A stretch of DNA of 64,000 nucleotides from Paenarthrobacter nitroguajacolicus (GTDB taxonomy: Bacteria > Actinomycetota > Actinomycetes > Actinomycetales > Micrococcaceae), in the NCBI RefSeq assembly GCF_007786235.1, contig NZ_VNFK01000007.1:1-64000 (forward strand). The letters are read 5' to 3'. The notes below the pieces were generated by a model, which was not told the origin of the DNA, searched no databases, and saw nothing but the letters and a program-made list of their open reading frames with translations. Positions within the stretch are counted from its first letter, which is position 1. The number at the start of each line of letters is the position of its first letter. Positions 25,820 to 35,646 of the stretch are shown piece by piece. The position numbers and the translations under genes are program-made.

Positions 25820-28129
25820 CTAGCCGAAGTACTTCGGCAAGGTTGCTTCGTGGGCTTCGCGCAGGGCGTCCAGCGAGAGCTCATCCACGCCGTTGATCTC
25901 CAGCTTTCCACCGGCAGCGTCAACGACGCCGATCCGGAGGTGGGCGAAGCCACGGGCGGTGCACATGTCCTTGAAGCGGACTTCCTCGGAACGCGGCACG
26001 GACACGATGGCCCGGGCCTGGGACTCGGAGAAGAGGGCCGTGAACAGGTCCACGCCGTCGCGCTCCATGAGTTCCTCAAGGGCGATGCGGGCGCCAACGC
26101 CGTAGCGCAGCGAAGACTCCACCAAAGCAGCCGCGAGGCCGCCTTCGGAGAGGTCGTGCGCGGCGTCAACCATGCCATCGCGGGAAGCGTTGATCAGGAT
26201 TTCACCCAAGGCACGCTCCGCTGCAAGGTCAACCTTCGGCGGCAGGCCACCGAGGTGTCCGCGGAGGTTGGACCATTCCGAACCGTCCAGCTCTGCTGCG
26301 GTGGTTCCCAGCAGGTAGATAGCCTGGCCGTCCTCGCGCCAGCCCGACGGCGTACGGCGGGCGACGTCGTCAAGCTTGCCCAGGACCGCCACAACGGGGG
26401 AGGGGTGGATCGGCGTGGTGCCGGTCTGGTTGTACAGCGAGACGTTGCCGCCGGTTACCGGGATGCCAAGTTCCATGCAGGCGTCCGAGAGGCCACGGAT
26501 GGCCTCGGCGAGCTGCCACATGACATCCGGGTCCTCGGGGGAACCGAAGTTCAGGCAGTCGCTGACGGCCATCGGAACGGCGCCGGAGGTAGCGACATTG
26601 CGGTAGGCCTCAGCCAGTGCAAGCTGTGCGCCCTGGTACGGCTCAAGGTAGGTGTAGCGGCCGTTGGCGTCGGTGGCCAGGGCAACGCCCAGGCCCGTTT
26701 CCTCGTCAACACGGACTACGCCGGCGTCATCCGGGAACGCCATGGCGGTGTTGCCGCCAACGTAGCGGTCGTACTGCTTGGTGATCCAGGACTTGCTGCA
26801 CATGTTGGGCGATGCCACCAGTTCGGTGACAGCCGCAGCCAGCTCGGTGGGAGCCGACGGGCGGCCGGCGTCCTCAACGGAACCGGTGAAGGAGTTTGCC
26901 TGGACGGAATCCTGCCACTCCGGGCGGGCGAACGGACGGTCGTAGACCGGGCCGTCGTGCGCAACCGTGCGGGGATCGACGTCGACGATTACTTCGCCTT
27001 CCCAGGTGATGATGAGGCGACCTGTGTCGGTGACTTCACCCAACCAGGAGTACTCCACGGCCCACTTGTCCATCACGGCTTCGAAGGCCTCGATGTTCTC
27101 CGGGGTAACCACGGCCATCATGCGTTCCTGCGACTCGGACATGAGGATCTCGCCCGGAGTCAGCGTGGGGTCGCGCAGCAGGACCGAGGTCAGCTCGACC
27201 TCCATGCCGCCGTCGCCGTTGGAGGCGAGCTCGGACGTGGCGCAGGAAATGCCTGCAGCGCCGAGGTCCTGGATACCTTCAACCAGCGAGCCCTTGAAGA
27301 GCTCAAGGCAGCACTCGATGAGGACCTTCTCAGCGAACGGGTCTCCCACCTGGACGGCCGGACGCTTGGAGGGCTTGGTGTCATCGAAGGACTCCGAAGC
27401 GAGCACGGAAGCGCCGCCAATGCCGTCGCCACCGGTGCGGGCGCCGAAGAGGACAACCTTGTTGCCCTTGCCGGAGGCGTTGGCCAGGCGGATATCCTCG
27501 TGGCGCATAACGCCCACGGCCAGCGCGTTCACCAGCGGGTTGCCCTGGTAGACGGAGTCGAAGACCATTTCGCCACCGATGTTCGGCAGGCCAAGGCAGT
27601 TGCCGTAGCCGCCAATGCCGGCAACGGCACCGTGCATGACGCGTGCGGTGTCCGGGTGGTCGATGGCACCGAAGCGCAACGGGTCCATGACGGCTACCGG
27701 GCGGGCGCCCATGGAAATGATGTCGCGGACGATGCCGCCGATGCCGGTAGCGGCACCTTGGTACGGCTCAACGAAGGACGGCGAGTTGTGGGACTCGATC
27801 TTGAACGTTACGGCCCAGCCGTCGCCCAGGTTGGTGACGCCGGCGTTTTCGCCGATGCCCACCAGCATGTCCTTCTTCATTTCCTCGGTGACCTTCTCGC
27901 CGAACTGGCGGAGGTGGTTCTTGGAGGACTTGTAGGAGCAGTGCTCGCTCCACATGACCGAGTACATGGCCAGCTCGGCACCGGTGGGGCGCCGGCCAAG
28001 GACCTTGACGATCTCGTCGAATTCGTTCTGCTTCAGGCCCAGCTCGGCCCACGGGAGTTCCGTGTCCGGGGTCTTGGCAGCGTGCTCAACGGTGTCGATG
28101 TTGAACTTCTTGGTGGTTTCCGTGGTCAC
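25820..28129 (-). CDS. purL: Phosphoribosylformylglycinamidine synthase, large subunit
   Basis: 769 residues, the size of the small-type PurL that works with separate PurQ and PurS. It catalyses ATP-dependent conversion of FGAR to FGAM in purine synthesis. Visible landmarks include [12 protein letters not shown] near residue 60, [36 protein letters not shown] and [30 protein letters not shown]. It starts with GTG in a GTGA overlap with purQ and ends the operon. Confidence 0.97.
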   Translation of the reverse strand: MTTETTKKFNIDTVEHAAKTPDTELPWAELGLKQNEFDEIVKVLGRRPTGAELAMYSVMWSEHCSYKSSKNHLRQFGEKVTEEMKKDMLVGIGENAGVTNLGDGWAVTFKIESHNSPSFVEPYQGAATGIGGIVRDIISMGARPVAVMDPLRFGAIDHPDTARVMHGAVAGIGGYGNCLGLPNIGGEMVFDSVYQGNPLVNALAVGVMRHEDIRLANASGKGNKVVLFGARTGGDGIGGASVLASESFDDTKPSKRPAVQVGDPFAEKVLIECCLELFKGSLVEGIQDLGAAGISCATSELASNGDGGMEVELTSVLLRDPTLTPGEILMSESQERMMAVVTPENIEAFEAVMDKWAVEYSWLGEVTDTGRLIITWEGEVIVDVDPRTVAHDGPVYDRPFARPEWQDSVQANSFTGSVEDAGRPSAPTELAAAVTELVASPNMCSKSWITKQYDRYVGGNTAMAFPDDAGVVRVDEETGLGVALATDANGRYTYLEPYQGAQLALAEAYRNVATSGAVPMAVSDCLNFGSPEDPDVMWQLAEAIRGLSDACMELGIPVTGGNVSLYNQTGTTPIHPSPVVAVLGKLDDVARRTPSGWREDGQAIYLLGTTAAELDGSEWSNLRGHLGGLPPKVDLAAERALGEILINASRDGMVDAAHDLSEGGLAAALVESSLRYGVGARIALEELMERDGVDLFTALFSESQARAIVSVPRSEEVRFKDMCTARGFAHLRIGVVDAAGGKLEINGVDELSLDALREAHEATLPKYFG

Positions 28130-28896
28130 TTGTCGCCTCCCACAATCTTGGTCAGTACGGAGGTGAAGAAGCCCAGGCCGTCGGTGTCGCGGGGTTCGCC
28201 GTTCAGCGACTCGGGGCCGAATCCGGCCTCCACTGCGTGCTCGGGGTGCGGCATGAGGCCCACCACGTTGCCGGCTGCGTTGGAGATACCGGCGATGTCG
28301 CGGCGGGAGCCGTTCGGGTTGAAGCCGACGTAGCGGAACACCACGCGGCCCTCAGCCTCAAGGGCGTCCAGGGTCTTCTCGTCGGCGATGTACTGGCCGT
28401 CCTGGTTCTTCAACGGCACGATGATTTCCTGGCCATCGGTGTAGTCCACGGTCCAGGCTGTGTTGGCGTTTTCCACGCGCAGCGTCTGGTCGCGGCAGAT
28501 GAACTTCAGGTGGTCGTTCTTGATCATGGAACCGGGCAGCAGGTGCGACTCGGTGAGGATCTGGAAGCCGTTGCAAATACCCAGAACCGGGAGCTTCGCG
28601 TCCGAGTTCGCTGCATCGATGATCTTGGACATCAGCGGCGCGAAACGTGAGATGGCGCCTGCACGGAGGTAGTCGCCGTAGGAGAATCCGCCGGGGATGA
28701 TGACTGCGTCAACGTCGCCCAGTTCGGAGTCAGCGTGCCAGAGGGACACCGCCGTGCCACCTGCGAGACGCACTGCACGGGCGGCGTCGCGGTCGTCAAG
28801 GGTGCCGGGGAAGGTGACGACGCCGATCTTGGCGCCTGCCAACCGGGGTTCTGCGGCGACGGCGACTGCCTCGCCAATCAGGGGGATCGAAGTCAT
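28126..28896 (-). CDS. purQ: Phosphoribosylformylglycinamidine synthase, glutaminase subunit
   Basis: 256 residues from the ATG at 28896; the longer frame would overlap purS. It is a class I glutamine amidotransferase: nucleophile Cys in [10 protein letters not shown], His/Glu in [11 protein letters not shown], and [17 protein letters not shown] near the oxyanion loop. It supplies ammonia to PurL. It begins 2 nt after the purS stop. Confidence 0.96.
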   Translation of the reverse strand: MTSIPLIGEAVAVAAEPRLAGAKIGVVTFPGTLDDRDAARAVRLAGGTAVSLWHADSELGDVDAVIIPGGFSYGDYLRAGAISRFAPLMSKIIDAANSDAKLPVLGICNGFQILTESHLLPGSMIKNDHLKFICRDQTLRVENANTAWTVDYTDGQEIIVPLKNQDGQYIADEKTLDALEAEGRVVFRYVGFNPNGSRRDIAGISNAAGNVVGLMPHPEHAVEAGFGPESLNGEPRDTDGLGFFTSVLTKIVGGDK

Positions 28897-28897
28897 A

Positions 28898-29149
28898 TCA
28901 GGCCTCGACGACCTCGACGTTGACAACATCCTCGATCACCGGGTTGGACAGGAGGGTCTCGGCAGCTTCGCGGGCCTGGGCCAGGATAGCGTCGGTCACC
29001 TCACCGTCGACGGTCAGTTCAAAGCGCTTGCCCTGGCGGACTGCGCTGAAGCTGTTGAAGCCGAGGCGGGGCAGTGCACCCACGATGGCCTTCCCCTGGG
29101 GGTCCAGAATCTCGGGCTTGGGCATGACGTCAACGACGATCCGGGGCAT
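28898..29149 (-). CDS. purS: Phosphoribosylformylglycinamidine synthase, PurS subunit
   Basis: 83 residues from the ATG at 29149, which has an AGGAG site. PurS is the small bridging subunit: [20 protein letters not shown], then [17 protein letters not shown] and [15 protein letters not shown], all typical. It is the first gene of purS-purQ-purL; the upstream gap carries the operon's control region. Confidence 0.95.
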   Translation of the reverse strand: MPRIVVDVMPKPEILDPQGKAIVGALPRLGFNSFSAVRQGKRFELTVDGEVTDAILAQAREAAETLLSNPVIEDVVNVEVVEA

Positions 29150-29454
29150 CCGGTAACTCCTGTGCGTGAGTTGGGTGAACCTTAAATAAGGCTGCCGCGG
29201 AGGTGCCGTCTCACGCCGTTCAGCCGCATTCAAACAGCGTTATGAACACAGGGTTAAACACGGTTGTGAACTGCAATGTTTGAACGGCATGGGGGCGCTC
29301 CGCGAGCTTGCACACCTATTCTACCGGGAGCGGCGCGCATACCCTATTCAGCCCGATTGCGCGAGGCCACCCCGCCGTGGCGGCGGAAATCGGGTCAGAT
29401 GAACGCTCGACGGCGGCACTTTCGCCGGGTGGCAGGCGTCACTAGGATTGCGGC
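29150..29454. other. 305-bp gap upstream of purS
   Basis: No credible gene is seen. The stretch must contain the promoter of the purSQL operon (leftward) and of the small protein at 29455 (rightward). Its visible structure is the nested repeat cluster at 29229-29284. No riboswitch fold was recognised by eye. Confidence 0.5.
29229..29284. promoter_or_regulatory. Nested inverted and direct repeats upstream of purS
   Basis: TTCAAACA (29229-29236) and TGTTTGAA (29277-29284) are perfect inverted arms. Between them GTTATGAAC (29239) and GTTGTGAAC (29263) are direct repeats 24 bp apart. The cluster lies 80-135 nt upstream of purS and could bind a purine-responsive or other regulator. Confidence 0.35.
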
Positions 29455-29640
29455 ATGGCTGAGAAACCGAAATCGATGGTGCTGGGCGTTGTGGCCGCAG
29501 CCGTTTTTGCAGGTTTGGGCCGGATGGTCATCCAGAAGATCAAAGCGGACAAGGCTGCCCGGGAGCATCGCGTGACCGCGCCCCTGGATAAGGAAACGCG
29601 GGCGAAAATCAGCGACGCCCTGCGCACTCCGAGTAAGTAG
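29455..29640 (+). CDS. Small single-span membrane protein, unknown
   Basis: 61 residues. Residues about 7-24 (SMVLGVVAAAVFAGLGRMVI) form a membrane helix, followed by a Lys/Arg/Ala-rich tail (QKIKADKAAREHR). AGGAT precedes the ATG. No family is recognised. It stands alone between purS and the DUF1540 gene. Confidence 0.55.
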   Translation: MAEKPKSMVLGVVAAAVFAGLGRMVIQKIKADKAAREHRVTAPLDKETRAKISDALRTPSK

Positions 29641-29800
29641 GACCTAACCTCCCGATGGCCGTTTTCCGGCGGAATGACGCGGATTAGGGCACATACAAAT
29701 GCGCTATTCAAAGCGGTTAAAGGGCATGATTTCGGCGTAGCTTGGGTAGTACACGCGGGGTTCAGCCCCAGTACCATTCAGGACTCAACCAGGAGGAACA

Positions 29801-30091
29801 ATGACCGAACACATTGCCGAAGTATCCGCCTGTAGCGTTGGAAGCTGCGGATTCAACCATGATGGATGCACCGCTTTTGGCATCACCATCGGTGGCAGCC
29901 AGGATCATGCTTCCTGCGCAACGTTCATTGACACGAATGCCATGGGTGGACTGCCCAAGGTCCTGGCCCACGTCGGCGCTTGCCAGCGCTCCGAGTGCGT
30001 CCACAACAACAACCTCATGTGCGAGGCACACGACGTCAGGGTTGGCCCCGGACGCGAGGCCGCTGACTGCCTGACGTACGAGCACGCCTGA
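29801..30091 (+). CDS. DUF1540 family Cys-rich protein
   Basis: 96 residues behind a perfect AGGAGG site. It carries two Cys/His clusters of DUF1540 type: ACSVGSCGFNHDGCTAF with HASCATF, and ACQRSECVHNNNLMCEAHDV with DCLTY. These probably bind a metal ion, perhaps zinc. The biological role is unknown. The terminator that follows is shared with the convergent Mn catalase gene. Confidence 0.85.
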   Translation: MTEHIAEVSACSVGSCGFNHDGCTAFGITIGGSQDHASCATFIDTNAMGGLPKVLAHVGACQRSECVHNNNLMCEAHDVRVGPGREAADCLTYEHA

Positions 30092-30103
30092 CAATTCCGC
30101 GAG

Positions 30104-30139
30104 AAGCGGGCCTGACCTCTTTCGAGGACAGGCCCGCTT
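30104..30139. terminator. Bidirectional terminator between DUF1540 and Mn catalase genes
   Basis: A 16-bp stem (30104-30119 with 30124-30139, one mismatch) has a TTTC loop and ends in CTTTG. It lies between two convergent genes that end within 13 nt on either side. Confidence 0.75.
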
Positions 30140-30150
30140 TGTCGTGTGGA

Positions 30151-31134
30151 CTACTTCTTCTTGGCGGCCGCAGGCTTGGCCGAAGCCGACGTGGCTTCCT
30201 TGGGGCTGTCGGCTTCCTTCATTTCCTGTTCCGCCGTGGCCTGGATCAAGGCCATGAGTTCAGGATCCAATCCCGGGGCAAACTCTTCCTTGCGTTCCGG
30301 CGAGATGGTCATGGGGAATCCGTCAGGCATCTGCTGGGTGCTGAGCTCCGTGCCGTCGTTGGACGGTGATGCTCCGCGGTAGAGCTTGCCTGCTTCGCTG
30401 AGGTTGTCAGCGCTGAAGGTGTACTGAATGCTCTGGAGACCCAGGTCAAGGAGCTTCTTCACTTCGGGGAATTGCTCAGCGTTGGTCTTTGGGATGGGAA
30501 GGAGCTTGCCCCAGTTCACGCCCAGGCTCTCCAATGCCTTGGCGTAGGCATTCTCGTGGGCTTGGTCGCGAACGATCAGGTACGCGATGGTGGAGCGCGC
30601 CGTCTTGTTGTCCGTCATCTCGTAGATCCGGCACTTCTGGAGCCGGCCCGTGGATTCCAACATCAGGTTGTACAGCAGGTCCAGCACCAGGTTGCCACTG
30701 TTGTAGACGTAAGAGCCACTCCAGGGATTCCCGGCGGCGTCCACGGGCAACGCACCTTGGGCGCCCACCAGATAGTGGTGGATGTTGCTGGTGTCCAGGG
30801 CGATCTTCAGGGGAGCGGCTCCCCCCGCGCCCGGCTGGTCCACAGGATCGGACTTCTTGCCTTGGTAGCGGGGAGAACCATCGAGGAGTTGGGAAATGGT
30901 GGTTCCGATGAGCTCCACGTGGCTGATCTCTTCTGTACCGATGCCCTGAAGGAGGTCCTTGTAGGGCTTCGAGGCAGCGTCTCCCCGGAAGTTCATGCTT
31001 TGGAAGAGGTACTGCATCATGGTGCGCATCTCGCCGAACTGTCCGCCCAGTCCTTCCTGGAGGGCGTTGGCGGCTGCGGGATCTGGCTCGTCAGCAGCGA
31101 TTTCATTGATGAGAAGTTGGGTGTGCAGGTACAT
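30151..31134 (-). CDS. Manganese catalase
   Basis: 327 residues from the ATG at 31134, preceded by GAGGAAA; a GTG 12 nt earlier is less likely. It is a dimanganese catalase that dismutates hydrogen peroxide. Metal ligands by alignment with the known family are Glu35 (FGEMRTMMQY), Glu69 and His72 (GTEEISHVE), and later Glu and His in LMLESTG and RDQAHENAYAKALE. The C-terminal tail is Ala/Lys-rich. A palindromic motif shared with the LapA-like gene lies about 75 nt upstream and may signal stress control. Confidence 0.92.
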   Translation of the reverse strand: MYLHTQLLINEIAADEPDPAAANALQEGLGGQFGEMRTMMQYLFQSMNFRGDAASKPYKDLLQGIGTEEISHVELIGTTISQLLDGSPRYQGKKSDPVDQPGAGGAAPLKIALDTSNIHHYLVGAQGALPVDAAGNPWSGSYVYNSGNLVLDLLYNLMLESTGRLQKCRIYEMTDNKTARSTIAYLIVRDQAHENAYAKALESLGVNWGKLLPIPKTNAEQFPEVKKLLDLGLQSIQYTFSADNLSEAGKLYRGASPSNDGTELSTQQMPDGFPMTISPERKEEFAPGLDPELMALIQATAEQEMKEADSPKEATSASAKPAAAKKK

Positions 31135-31206
31135 GCGTTTCCTCACGTTGTCTCATGCTATGCGTGGGATGGAAACCCTCTGCTGGCCACCCCGGACCCA
31201 ACTAAC

Positions 31207-31222
31207 ATAAGCATGCTTACTA
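31207..31222 (-). promoter_or_regulatory. Motif TAGTAAGCATGCTTAT upstream of Mn catalase
   Basis: On the coding strand this 16-mer contains the perfect palindrome TAAGCATGCTTA. It lies about 75 nt before the catalase start and matches 15 of 16 bases with 42405-42420, which is in the same orientation before the LapA-like gene. Confidence 0.5.
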
Positions 31223-31258
31223 TTTACGCGCAAGGAATTTCATGGGAATCGGGATCGC

Positions 31259-32206
31259 CTAGCCCGCAACCTGGTTGGTGAGTGGTGCGCCGTCTTTGAG
31301 CGCGCTGATGTTCGCCTGGACCAGTTTCGCGGAGCCTTTGGGGCGGTTGCCTGCCACGTGGGGCGTGATGATCAGGTTGGGCGCGTCCCACAGTTTTGAG
31401 TCGGCGGGAAGCGGTTCAACCTTGGTGACGTCCAGCGCGGCGGCGCGAAGGCGGCCCTCGCCCAGCGCGGCCAGGAGTGCGTCCTCGTCAACGGTGGCGC
31501 CGCGGCCTACGTTGACGAAGACGGCGGTCTTTGGCAGGGCGCCGAGGACCTCCTCATTCAGGGCGTCGGTGGTTTCGGGGGTGGCGGGCAGGATTGAAAT
31601 CAGGACATCGGTGGTACGCAAAACGTCGGGCAACTCCGTTGTTGAGTGGACTGGGAAACCGTAGCGCTCACCCTTGGAGTTGGCCACGCCGGTGACTTTC
31701 GCGCCCAAGGCGGCCAGGAGGGGAGCGAGCCGCCCCGCGATGGAACCGAAGCCCCAAATGGTGACGTTGGCGCCGTCGAGCGTGTAAAGCTGTTCGGTCG
31801 CCGGGTTGGACTGGGCAGCGTTGTATGGCTGGTTCCACGTGCCGGCTTTCTGGGATTCCAGCAGGATGTCGAGTCGGCGAATCGCTGCCAGCACCAGCGC
31901 CAGTGCATGTTCAGCTACCGGGCCGTCATGGAGTGAGCGGCCGGAGGTGATGGCCACGGCGTCCGCAAAGCCGGCGGCGAGTACGGAGTCCGGGCCGGCG
32001 GCGAGGGTCTGAACCAGCCTCAGCTTTGGCAACTCCCCGGCGGCGTCCGCCAGGTTCTCTGAGGAGTTCCGCCACACCACCAGGACCTCCGCGTCGCGGT
32101 GCTCGCTGGGGATGGGCTTGTCCACTGCGTAGACCACCACGTCGTCGCCTGACGCGGCGAGATCGGAAAGGTCCAGTTCGATGGTGTCCGGGACGAGGAT
32201 TTTCAC
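31259..32206 (-). CDS. D-isomer-specific 2-hydroxyacid dehydrogenase
   Basis: 315 residues. The NAD-binding motif is GFGSIAG in NVTIWGFGSIAGRLAPLL. The substrate Arg lies in VNVGRGATVDEDALLAAL, and the catalytic Glu/His pair is represented by VTKVEPLP and NLIITPHVAGN. It would reduce a 2-keto acid or oxidise a D-2-hydroxyacid. The exact substrate (glyoxylate, hydroxypyruvate, phosphoglycerate-like) cannot be told. It is monocistronic and divergent from the sialidase gene. Confidence 0.9.
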   Translation of the reverse strand: MKILVPDTIELDLSDLAASGDDVVVYAVDKPIPSEHRDAEVLVVWRNSSENLADAAGELPKLRLVQTLAAGPDSVLAAGFADAVAITSGRSLHDGPVAEHALALVLAAIRRLDILLESQKAGTWNQPYNAAQSNPATEQLYTLDGANVTIWGFGSIAGRLAPLLAALGAKVTGVANSKGERYGFPVHSTTELPDVLRTTDVLISILPATPETTDALNEEVLGALPKTAVFVNVGRGATVDEDALLAALGEGRLRAAALDVTKVEPLPADSKLWDAPNLIITPHVAGNRPKGSAKLVQANISALKDGAPLTNQVAG

Positions 32207-32445
32207 GGCAACTCCAAGGTTCGTGAGCAGTGACGGTTTGCTCTCGAGGCTACAGCTTCGTTCCGCCGGAGATCTTCTCCAGCTTCATCCCTAGCAATGT
32301 GACGGCGAACACGCTTATGGTTGTAGGACGTTCGACGTGGCACGTAGCACGAACGTCCATCCCGAGGTGGCATATCACTGCAATCCCTGAAGCAATACAT
32401 GGGTGTGATCTGCCAGCTCGGAGCCGATTCGAAAGGACACTGGAT

Positions 32446-35388
32446 TTGAAATCCATACCCCCTGCACCATCGCTCGCCCGCCTCGCAGCTGCCGGCACAC
32501 TGAGCTTGGGCCTCCTTGCCGGGCTGGGTCTTCCAGCCACCGCCGCCCCTATCCCGCCCAACAACCCCACGGCGGCGCCGGGTACCTTCACCGAGGCCAA
32601 CATCGGTGCCGACCGCACGGCTGCCAACTTCTTCTACCGGATCCCAGCCCTGACGTACTTGGGCAACAATGTGGTGCTCGCAGCATGGGATGGGCGTCCG
32701 GGATCAGCCGCCGATGCTCCCAACCCGAACTCGATCGTCCAGCGACGCAGCACCGATGGAGGCCAGACATGGGGGCCAGTCACGGTGATCGCCGCCGGGC
32801 ATGTGGGCGATGCCAGCGGACCCAAGTACGGCTACAGCGACCCCTCCTACATTTACGATGCTGAAGCCGGAAAGGTCTTCGCCTTCTTCGTCTACTCCAA
32901 GGACCAAGGCTTCGGCGGCAGCCAGTTCGGCAACGACGACGCCGACAGGGCGGTGATCTCCTCAGCTGTCATCGAGTCCTCCGATGGCGGGGTCACCTGG
33001 AGCCAGCCCCGGCTCATCACCAACGTGACCAAGCCCGGGACCAGCAAGACCAGCCCGGCAGCCGGTGATGTCCGCTCCAACTTCGCCTCCTCCGGCGAAG
33101 GCATCCAGCTCAAGTACGGCCAGTACAAGGGCCGGCTCATCCAGCAGTACGCCGGCGATGTGCGCCAGGCCGACGGCACCAGCAAGATCCAGGCCTACAG
33201 CGTGTACTCCGATGACCACGGCGCCACGTGGCACAAGGGTGCCAACGTCGGTGACCGGATGGACGAGAACAAGACAGTGGAACTCTCCGACGGACGCGTG
33301 CTCCTGAACTCCCGGGACAACGCCAACCAGGGCTACCGCAAGGTGGCCATTTCCACTGACGGCGGCGCCACCTATGGTCCCGTCACGCAGGACACGGAAC
33401 TTCCGGATCCCGCCAACAACGGTGCCATCGCGCGCATGTTCCCTCATGCAGCGCAGGGCTCAGCCGACGCCAAGAAGCTCATTTTCACCAACGCCAACTC
33501 CAAGACCGGCCGCGAAAACGTCTCCGCTCGCATCTCCTGCGACGACGGCGCCACCTGGCCGGGCGTCCGCATCATCCGTGCGGGTTTCTCCGCGTATTCC
33601 ACGGTGACCCGACTGGAGGACGGTAAGTTCGGTGTGCTCTATGAGGGCAACTACACAGACAACATGCCGTTCGCGAAGTTCGACGACGCCTGGCTGAACT
33701 ACGCCTGCGCCCCACTCTCCGTCCCGGCTGTCACCACCGCGCCGGGAGCTACCCAGCAAGTTCCCGTGACCGTGACCAACCAGGAAGCCACCACACTCTC
33801 CGGGGCTACCGCAACGATCTACACGCCCACCGGCTGGGCAGCCACCACGGTGCCGGTTCCGGACGTCGCGCCCGGTGCTTCGGTGAGCATCAACGTAGCG
33901 CTGACGGCACCGGCCAACGCCAGCGGTCCGCAGAACCTTAATGCCGCCTTCACGACGGCGAACGGCCGGGTTTCGCAGTTCACCTTCACTGCCACCGTGC
34001 CGGTGGCTCCGCAGGTGGGCCTGACCATCACGGGAACGGCGCCGAGCCGCGACGTCGTGGCCAGCCCGTACCAGGTGGGTGAGGTCCTCAGCTACTCGCT
34101 CAACGTCAAGAGCACCGCCAACGTCACCGCCAACTCCGTACCGGTTTCCGGAACGTTCGACTCCGGCTTCCTGCCGCCGTCGGCCCCCAACTGCCGGTTC
34201 AACAACCTGGCCGCAGGCGCCAGCTACAACTGCACCACCGCCAAGCATGTGATCACGGCTGCCGACGTCCAGCGCGGCTACTTCGTGCCGGAGGCGAGCT
34301 TCAGCGTCACAGCCAGCACGACGCCGTCGCTCACCAAAACGGTGCCGTTCACCGGCGCTGCGGTCGCGTTGCGCGACGGTCTGCTGACGGCCGACATCAG
34401 CGGGGTGCGTGCCGACGTCGGGCGTGACCTTGCCACCCAGCCGTACGCGGCCGGGGACCTGGTCCCGTACACCTTCACGGTGAAGAACACGAGCCCGCTG
34501 GTGGAGAAAGTAGTGCCTACGGCCGGCAACTTCAGCCCCTTCCTTCCGGATGGCCCGGGCAACTGCCGCTACGGCGTGCTCCCGGCCGGTCAGAGCTACC
34601 AGTGCACCACTCCGCGCCACACCGTGACCGCCGAAGAAGCCGAGCAGGGCTTCTTTGTGCCGGCGAGCACGTGGGAGGTCAGCTCTGCCGGCCAAACCAC
34701 CAAGACCATCGCCGTGAACGGCGGCGAAGTGGACCTCAAGGTTCGGGAGCCCAGGCTTGACGGAACCGTGTCTGCCGAGTGGAGCGACGCCGACGGGGAC
34801 CGGTTCGCCAGCGTCGGAGATCCCGTGACTTACACGTACACCGTGGGCAATGCCGGGAACGTCGCAGTGACCGGATTGGAGGCGCCGGACGCGGGAATCT
34901 CGGAGGCCATGCTTGCGGCAGGATCCACTGTGACTGCCACGCGCGAGCATGTGCTCACGGCAGCGGACGTTGCTGCCGGAACCCTCGGTGCAGTTTCCTT
35001 CGAGGCCAAAGCGCACAACGGATCCCGTGAAGTTGCCGCAGCTGCTGAAGGTGATCCGCTGGTACTGGCCGTGCAGCCGGCCCAACCGGTTGCCGAGCCC
35101 GCGCTGACCGTCCAGGAACTGGGCACTCCACCCACTGATCTGGGAACTGCGGACAAGTACCGCACGGGGCAGAAAGTGGTGCTGAAGGGCCTCGACTATG
35201 GGAACTGGTACTACGTGTACCTGAACAAGACGAGCTACCGCTTGGGCTGGATCTTCCCCACTACGGACAACACGGTGGAATTCATCCTTCCCTCGGACGT
35301 CAAGAACGGGCGGGACGATGTGGTGGTCCTGGACAAGGATGGCGTCCAGGTCTCCTTTGACCGGCTTCAGGTGACGCCCAAGGGCTAA
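32446..35388 (+). CDS. Secreted exo-alpha-sialidase (GH33) with C-terminal beta-sandwich repeats
   Basis: 980 residues from TTG 32446, chosen because GAAAGGA is 8 nt upstream and a clean signal peptide follows (SLARLAAAGTLSLGLLAGLGL, ending ATAA). The catalytic beta-propeller (about 45-420) has FYRIP at 63-67 and five Asp boxes at about 102, 178, 255, 303 and 364. The probable nucleophile is Tyr384 in FSAYSTVTRL. Next comes a NEW3-like domain (about 425-520). Then come three DUF11-like repeats (starting VGLTITGTAPS, LTADISGVRAD and LDGTVSAEWSD) and an approximately 90-residue closing domain. The enzyme would release terminal sialic acids outside the cell. There is no cell-wall anchor. Confidence 0.88.
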   Translation: MKSIPPAPSLARLAAAGTLSLGLLAGLGLPATAAPIPPNNPTAAPGTFTEANIGADRTAANFFYRIPALTYLGNNVVLAAWDGRPGSAADAPNPNSIVQRRSTDGGQTWGPVTVIAAGHVGDASGPKYGYSDPSYIYDAEAGKVFAFFVYSKDQGFGGSQFGNDDADRAVISSAVIESSDGGVTWSQPRLITNVTKPGTSKTSPAAGDVRSNFASSGEGIQLKYGQYKGRLIQQYAGDVRQADGTSKIQAYSVYSDDHGATWHKGANVGDRMDENKTVELSDGRVLLNSRDNANQGYRKVAISTDGGATYGPVTQDTELPDPANNGAIARMFPHAAQGSADAKKLIFTNANSKTGRENVSARISCDDGATWPGVRIIRAGFSAYSTVTRLEDGKFGVLYEGNYTDNMPFAKFDDAWLNYACAPLSVPAVTTAPGATQQVPVTVTNQEATTLSGATATIYTPTGWAATTVPVPDVAPGASVSINVALTAPANASGPQNLNAAFTTANGRVSQFTFTATVPVAPQVGLTITGTAPSRDVVASPYQVGEVLSYSLNVKSTANVTANSVPVSGTFDSGFLPPSAPNCRFNNLAAGASYNCTTAKHVITAADVQRGYFVPEASFSVTASTTPSLTKTVPFTGAAVALRDGLLTADISGVRADVGRDLATQPYAAGDLVPYTFTVKNTSPLVEKVVPTAGNFSPFLPDGPGNCRYGVLPAGQSYQCTTPRHTVTAEEAEQGFFVPASTWEVSSAGQTTKTIAVNGGEVDLKVREPRLDGTVSAEWSDADGDRFASVGDPVTYTYTVGNAGNVAVTGLEAPDAGISEAMLAAGSTVTATREHVLTAADVAAGTLGAVSFEAKAHNGSREVAAAAEGDPLVLAVQPAQPVAEPALTVQELGTPPTDLGTADKYRTGQKVVLKGLDYGNWYYVYLNKTSYRLGWIFPTTDNTVEFILPSDVKNGRDDVVVLDKDGVQVSFDRLQVTPKG

Positions 35389-35410
35389 CGCTTCGCAGCG
35401 TGGACGGGCG

Positions 35411-35439
35411 ACGGACCGCGGGACATTCCTGCGGTCCGT
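35411..35439 (+). terminator. Terminator of the sialidase gene
   Basis: ACGGACCGC (35411-35419) pairs perfectly with GCGGTCCGT (35431-35439) and is followed by TGTTTG. It lies 22 nt after the stop codon. Confidence 0.75.
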
Positions 35440-35646
35440 TGTTTGTCCTTCCATGACGAATCACCCGCCCTGTGACAAGACAAAATTCCTGAAATGTGCT
35501 GTATGTCATATTCGGCTCTCACTAGGTACTCTGTGACTCGGCTGGTTGCGCATTTTTGACAAGAACTGTCACTAATCCAACCAACTCCAGTTGACAGGCC
35601 TTGGCGATGGAGCCCGGGCCTCCCTCAGTGAAAGGTGCAACCACTC

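Noticed and set aside
25592..28333. Open frame of 913 codons on the plus strand opposite purL and purQ
   Set aside because: It is the complementary-strand shadow of purL/purQ in high-GC DNA. It has no family resemblance, and the opposite strand codes unmistakable purine enzymes.
32230..32445. N-terminal extension of the sialidase frame
   Set aside because: No ribosome site or export signal at 32230. The signal peptide directly follows the TTG at 32446, which has GAAAGGA upstream.
33460..35454. 664-codon minus-strand frame opposite the sialidase
   Set aside because: Low-complexity Gly/Arg/His-rich translation with no domain. The plus strand carries a signal peptide and Asp boxes.
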